Part shown: one piece after another, positions 6,418-8,382 of the stretch | How positions within the stretch are numbered: position 1 is the first letter of the stretch | Layout: each line of letters starts with the position of its first letter | Origin: an uncultured Clostridia bacterium | GTDB lineage: Bacteria; Bacillota; Clostridia; TANB77; CAG-508 | Length of the DNA: 8,382 nt | NCBI GenBank assembly: GCA_944393275.1 | Contig: CALXZQ010000050.1 | Coordinates: 1-8,382 of the forward strand | Direction: 5' to 3' | Program-made: the position numbers and the translations under genes | Notes under the pieces: generated by a model | The model's input: only the letters and a program-made list of their open reading frames with translations | The model's database searches: none | Told to the model about the DNA's origin: nothing

Positions 6418-8217
6418 TTATTCTTCTATATCACTTAATTCATTTGTATAATATATTTCACTATATCCACTAACTACTTTATAATATTGTCCAATAAAAT
6501 CTGGTTCTCCATTTTCACTATCTAAAGTATATTTAGGTTCTACTATAATTTCTCCAGATTTATTTACTACTCCCCATTTATTACCAAGCCTTATTCCTGC
6601 GAATCCGTATTTATTTAGATCTGTAACTTTATCATAAATACATTCTACTTTTATATTACCACTTTTATCAGCAAATCCCCATTTTCCATTTTGTTTTACT
6701 GCATATAACTCATTATTAGGAAATACTTCTGTATTTTTAATTTCCTTTCCATCTAATCCTAAATAAATTGTATCAGTATCAGAATATAGCTTTATATAAT
6801 TATCTTCTTGTTGCATTGTAGCATTATCTAAATTTGCTAGTTTTGTAATTGTATTATCATATATTTCTAATATTCCTGTTGTTTTATTGTATGCCTCAAT
6901 TAAATTTGTATTTCCTATTCTTTGAATTACATCATAATTTATTGGTAATATTTCATCATCTCTATTGTCTATAATTCCTACTTTTCCTTCTTCAGCAACT
7001 GCTATAAAATATTTATCAAATAATTGTTCTAAATAATAATATTTATTACTAACAATTATTTTTCCATTTTCATCTATCATTCCGTATTTTCCGTTTATAT
7101 CTACTGTTATTTTTACATCTTGTTTTTCTATATCAATTATATCTTTAAATTTAATTGTTGATTGCTTATTACCATTTAAATCATATATAGTAGATTGATT
7201 ATCTTTATCTGCATAAATATATATTCCTTCTATTGTGATACTTGTATAGTCAATTCCCAATATTGACGTTCCACTCAATTTTGAAATACCGTACTTTTTA
7301 TTTTTCTCTAGAATTAGAAGTTCTGTCTGATCATCAAATTCTATACTTTGATATTGATTATTTAATATTTGTCTATCATTCTTCATTAAACCAGATTGAC
7401 CATTTCTTTGAGTTACTAAATATATATCTTCGCTTTCTTTTATATTATTAATTCTGTATATATCATTATACTCCATTTTTAATAGCAACTTACCTGTATA
7501 ATCTATATACCCATATCTATATCCTTCATCTGTTTTAACACTTACTATATATCCATCTTTTCCGTATTTTGAATCATTGTTATAATATCCATCGCATGCT
7601 ATACTGTCATATTCAGGTTTTAATAATGTTACTCCTTTAATATTAATAACTCCATATTTTCCATCTTGTTTTACTAATAATTCCCCTTCTTTATATAAAA
7701 GATTGTCAATTTCTTCATATATAGGTTTTGTGATTACTTTTCCTGTATAATCTATTAATCCATATTTTCCATCTTTTTTATATTTTAGCACAGACTTCTC
7801 ATAAGGTACCTCTGTTATAAGATTCTTTAATGCAATTGCTTCTACTTCTTCATACTCAGTAAATATTTCTTTACCTTCATTATTTAATATTTTAGTATCA
7901 TATTCTCCATTTTCTAAATTATAGTTGTATATACATATAAATAGTGGTTTTTCAGGATTTGGTATTATTATATCTTCGTACTCATTTGTTACTACTAGAT
8001 TTCCTGTTCTATCTATCACACCATATTTTCCATCTTGTCTCACTAGATAGTAATTAAATTCTTTAACTTCTTCAATTGAATATTCCCTTTTACTTTTATT
8101 TATAAAATAATTTACAGTATATGCTATTATTGAAATCAATATTATAGCAATAATAGTAAGTACTATCTTTTTTACGATTTTAATATTTATTTTACTTTTA
8201 CTATTTTGATTCTTCAT
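6418..8217 (-). CDS. Membrane-anchored WG/YG-repeat protein
   Basis: With the chosen start the protein has 599 residues. A basic, Asn/Lys-rich N-terminus precedes one membrane helix (about 16-39); the rest is predicted outside the cell. It is built from about ten WG-type beta-repeats with the pattern DGKYGVID-TGK-----YD-I. The YG or WG dipeptides sit near residues 65, 152, 188, 235, 309, 378, 513 and 548, and degenerate copies (SG, VG) near 275 and 413. Only the last two units keep the tryptophan. WG repeats are known from many bacterial surface and defence-associated proteins and are thought to mediate protein contacts; no enzymatic domain is seen. The ATG at 8217 is preferred, with AAGGT 5-6 bases upstream. 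A TTG at 8229 in the same frame abuts AAAGGA with no spacing. A consensus promoter drives it, so it is probably well expressed. Confidence 0.9.
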   Translation of the reverse strand: MKNQNSKSKINIKIVKKIVLTIIAIILISIIAYTVNYFINKSKREYSIEEVKEFNYYLVRQDGKYGVIDRTGNLVVTNEYEDIIIPNPEKPLFICIYNYNLENGEYDTKILNNEGKEIFTEYEEVEAIALKNLITEVPYEKSVLKYKKDGKYGLIDYTGKVITKPIYEEIDNLLYKEGELLVKQDGKYGVINIKGVTLLKPEYDSIACDGYYNNDSKYGKDGYIVSVKTDEGYRYGYIDYTGKLLLKMEYNDIYRINNIKESEDIYLVTQRNGQSGLMKNDRQILNNQYQSIEFDDQTELLILEKNKKYGISKLSGTSILGIDYTSITIEGIYIYADKDNQSTIYDLNGNKQSTIKFKDIIDIEKQDVKITVDINGKYGMIDENGKIIVSNKYYYLEQLFDKYFIAVAEEGKVGIIDNRDDEILPINYDVIQRIGNTNLIEAYNKTTGILEIYDNTITKLANLDNATMQQEDNYIKLYSDTDTIYLGLDGKEIKNTEVFPNNELYAVKQNGKWGFADKSGNIKVECIYDKVTDLNKYGFAGIRLGNKWGVVNKSGEIIVEPKYTLDSENGEPDFIGQYYKVVSGYSEIYYTNELSDIEE

Positions 8218-8273
8218 TAATACCTTCAATCCTTTCTAATATATTATTTATCTTTTGTTATTTTTCTTAAAAT

Positions 8274-8302
8274 ATTATATATTTTATATAGAATTATGTC
8301 AA
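8274..8302 (-). promoter_or_regulatory. Full-consensus sigma-A promoter of the WG-repeat gene
   Basis: On the minus strand TTGACA (8297-8302), a 17-bp spacer, then TATAAT (8274-8279): twelve of twelve consensus bases at the ideal distance. The predicted start near 8267 gives a leader of about 50 bases. Confidence 0.9.
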
Positions 8303-8304
8303 TG

Positions 8305-8340
8305 AAAAAAAGCCATTTTTCCTTTTAAAATGGCTTTTTT
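8305..8340. terminator. Bidirectional intrinsic terminator
   Basis: GCCATTTT (8312-8319) pairs with AAAATGGC (8327-8334) around a 7-base loop, flanked by seven A on the left and six T on the right. It therefore has a U-tract in both directions. For minus-strand traffic it ends the transcript of the gene beyond the right edge, and it stops just 2 bp before the next promoter begins. Confidence 0.88.
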
Positions 8341-8342
8341 CA

Positions 8343-8382
8343 TTATTTTTCTACATACCAGTTTTTGGCAGTTTTATTTGTT
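8343..8382 (-). CDS. Possible C-terminal end of an upstream gene, cut by the window edge
   Basis: The frame ending in TAA at 8343-8345 reads TNKTAKNWYVEK before the stop, nine bp from the terminator stem, the position expected for the end of a gene. Another frame reads QIKLPKTGM and stops at 8351. Only 13 codons are visible, so neither frame nor identity can be settled. Confidence 0.3.
   Translation of the reverse strand, partial: TNKTAKNWYVEK

Noticed and set aside
7242..7451. Plus-strand frame of 69 codons
   Set aside because: It is antisense to the WG-repeat gene, with no ribosome site or recognisable product.
1..8382. CRISPR array, insertion sequence, phage or toxin-antitoxin module
   Set aside because: No spaced direct repeats, transposase motifs, terminal inverted repeats or small toxin-antitoxin gene pair were seen on either strand.

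Overview
The window is very AT-rich, uses the standard code with strong AGGAGG-type ribosome sites, and carries spo0A, the master regulator of endospore formation. It is therefore from a low-GC, endospore-lineage Firmicute, most likely an anaerobic Clostridia member. The species cannot be named from the sequence alone. All eight complete genes lie on the minus strand, so transcription runs from high to low coordinates. I found no tRNA, rRNA, CRISPR array, insertion sequence or riboswitch.

Layout in the direction of transcription. At the right edge (8343-8382) lies what may be the last codons of an upstream gene, followed at once by a bidirectional terminator (8305-8340). Directly after the terminator sits a full-consensus sigma-A promoter (TTGACA, 17 bp, TATAAT; 8274-8302). 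It drives a membrane-anchored WG/YG-repeat protein (6418-8217). A hairpin without a good T-tract separates that gene from a tight three-gene block: a PLP-dependent methionine gamma-lyase/aluminium-resistance family enzyme (5107-6354), an HI0933/YhiN-type flavoprotein (3822-5093) and a YigZ/IMPACT family protein (3180-3812). Gaps inside the block are only 9-13 bp.

Next comes spo0A (2234-3055). It has its own well-formed sigma-A promoter, an overlapping sigma-H-like -10 element, two 0A-box-like sites spaced exactly 10 bp apart inside the end of yigZ, and a 15-bp palindrome at the predicted start of transcription. spo0A ends in a clear hairpin terminator. Its usual upstream neighbour spoIVB is not here.

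The left part holds three short surface or membrane genes: an anchored protein with a BclA/TNF-like jelly-roll domain (1468-1995), a two-helix membrane protein with an outer beta-rich domain of unknown function (457-1305), and a small two-helix membrane protein with an acidic EEKQ-repeat tail (31-354).

How they fit together: the metabolic block looks like housekeeping. spo0A is an independently regulated unit that may be autoregulated. The flanking genes are envelope proteins of unknown role. I see no convincing new defence or mobile system. The most interesting signals are the regulatory architecture of spo0A, the jelly-roll membrane protein and the uncharacterised envelope proteins.
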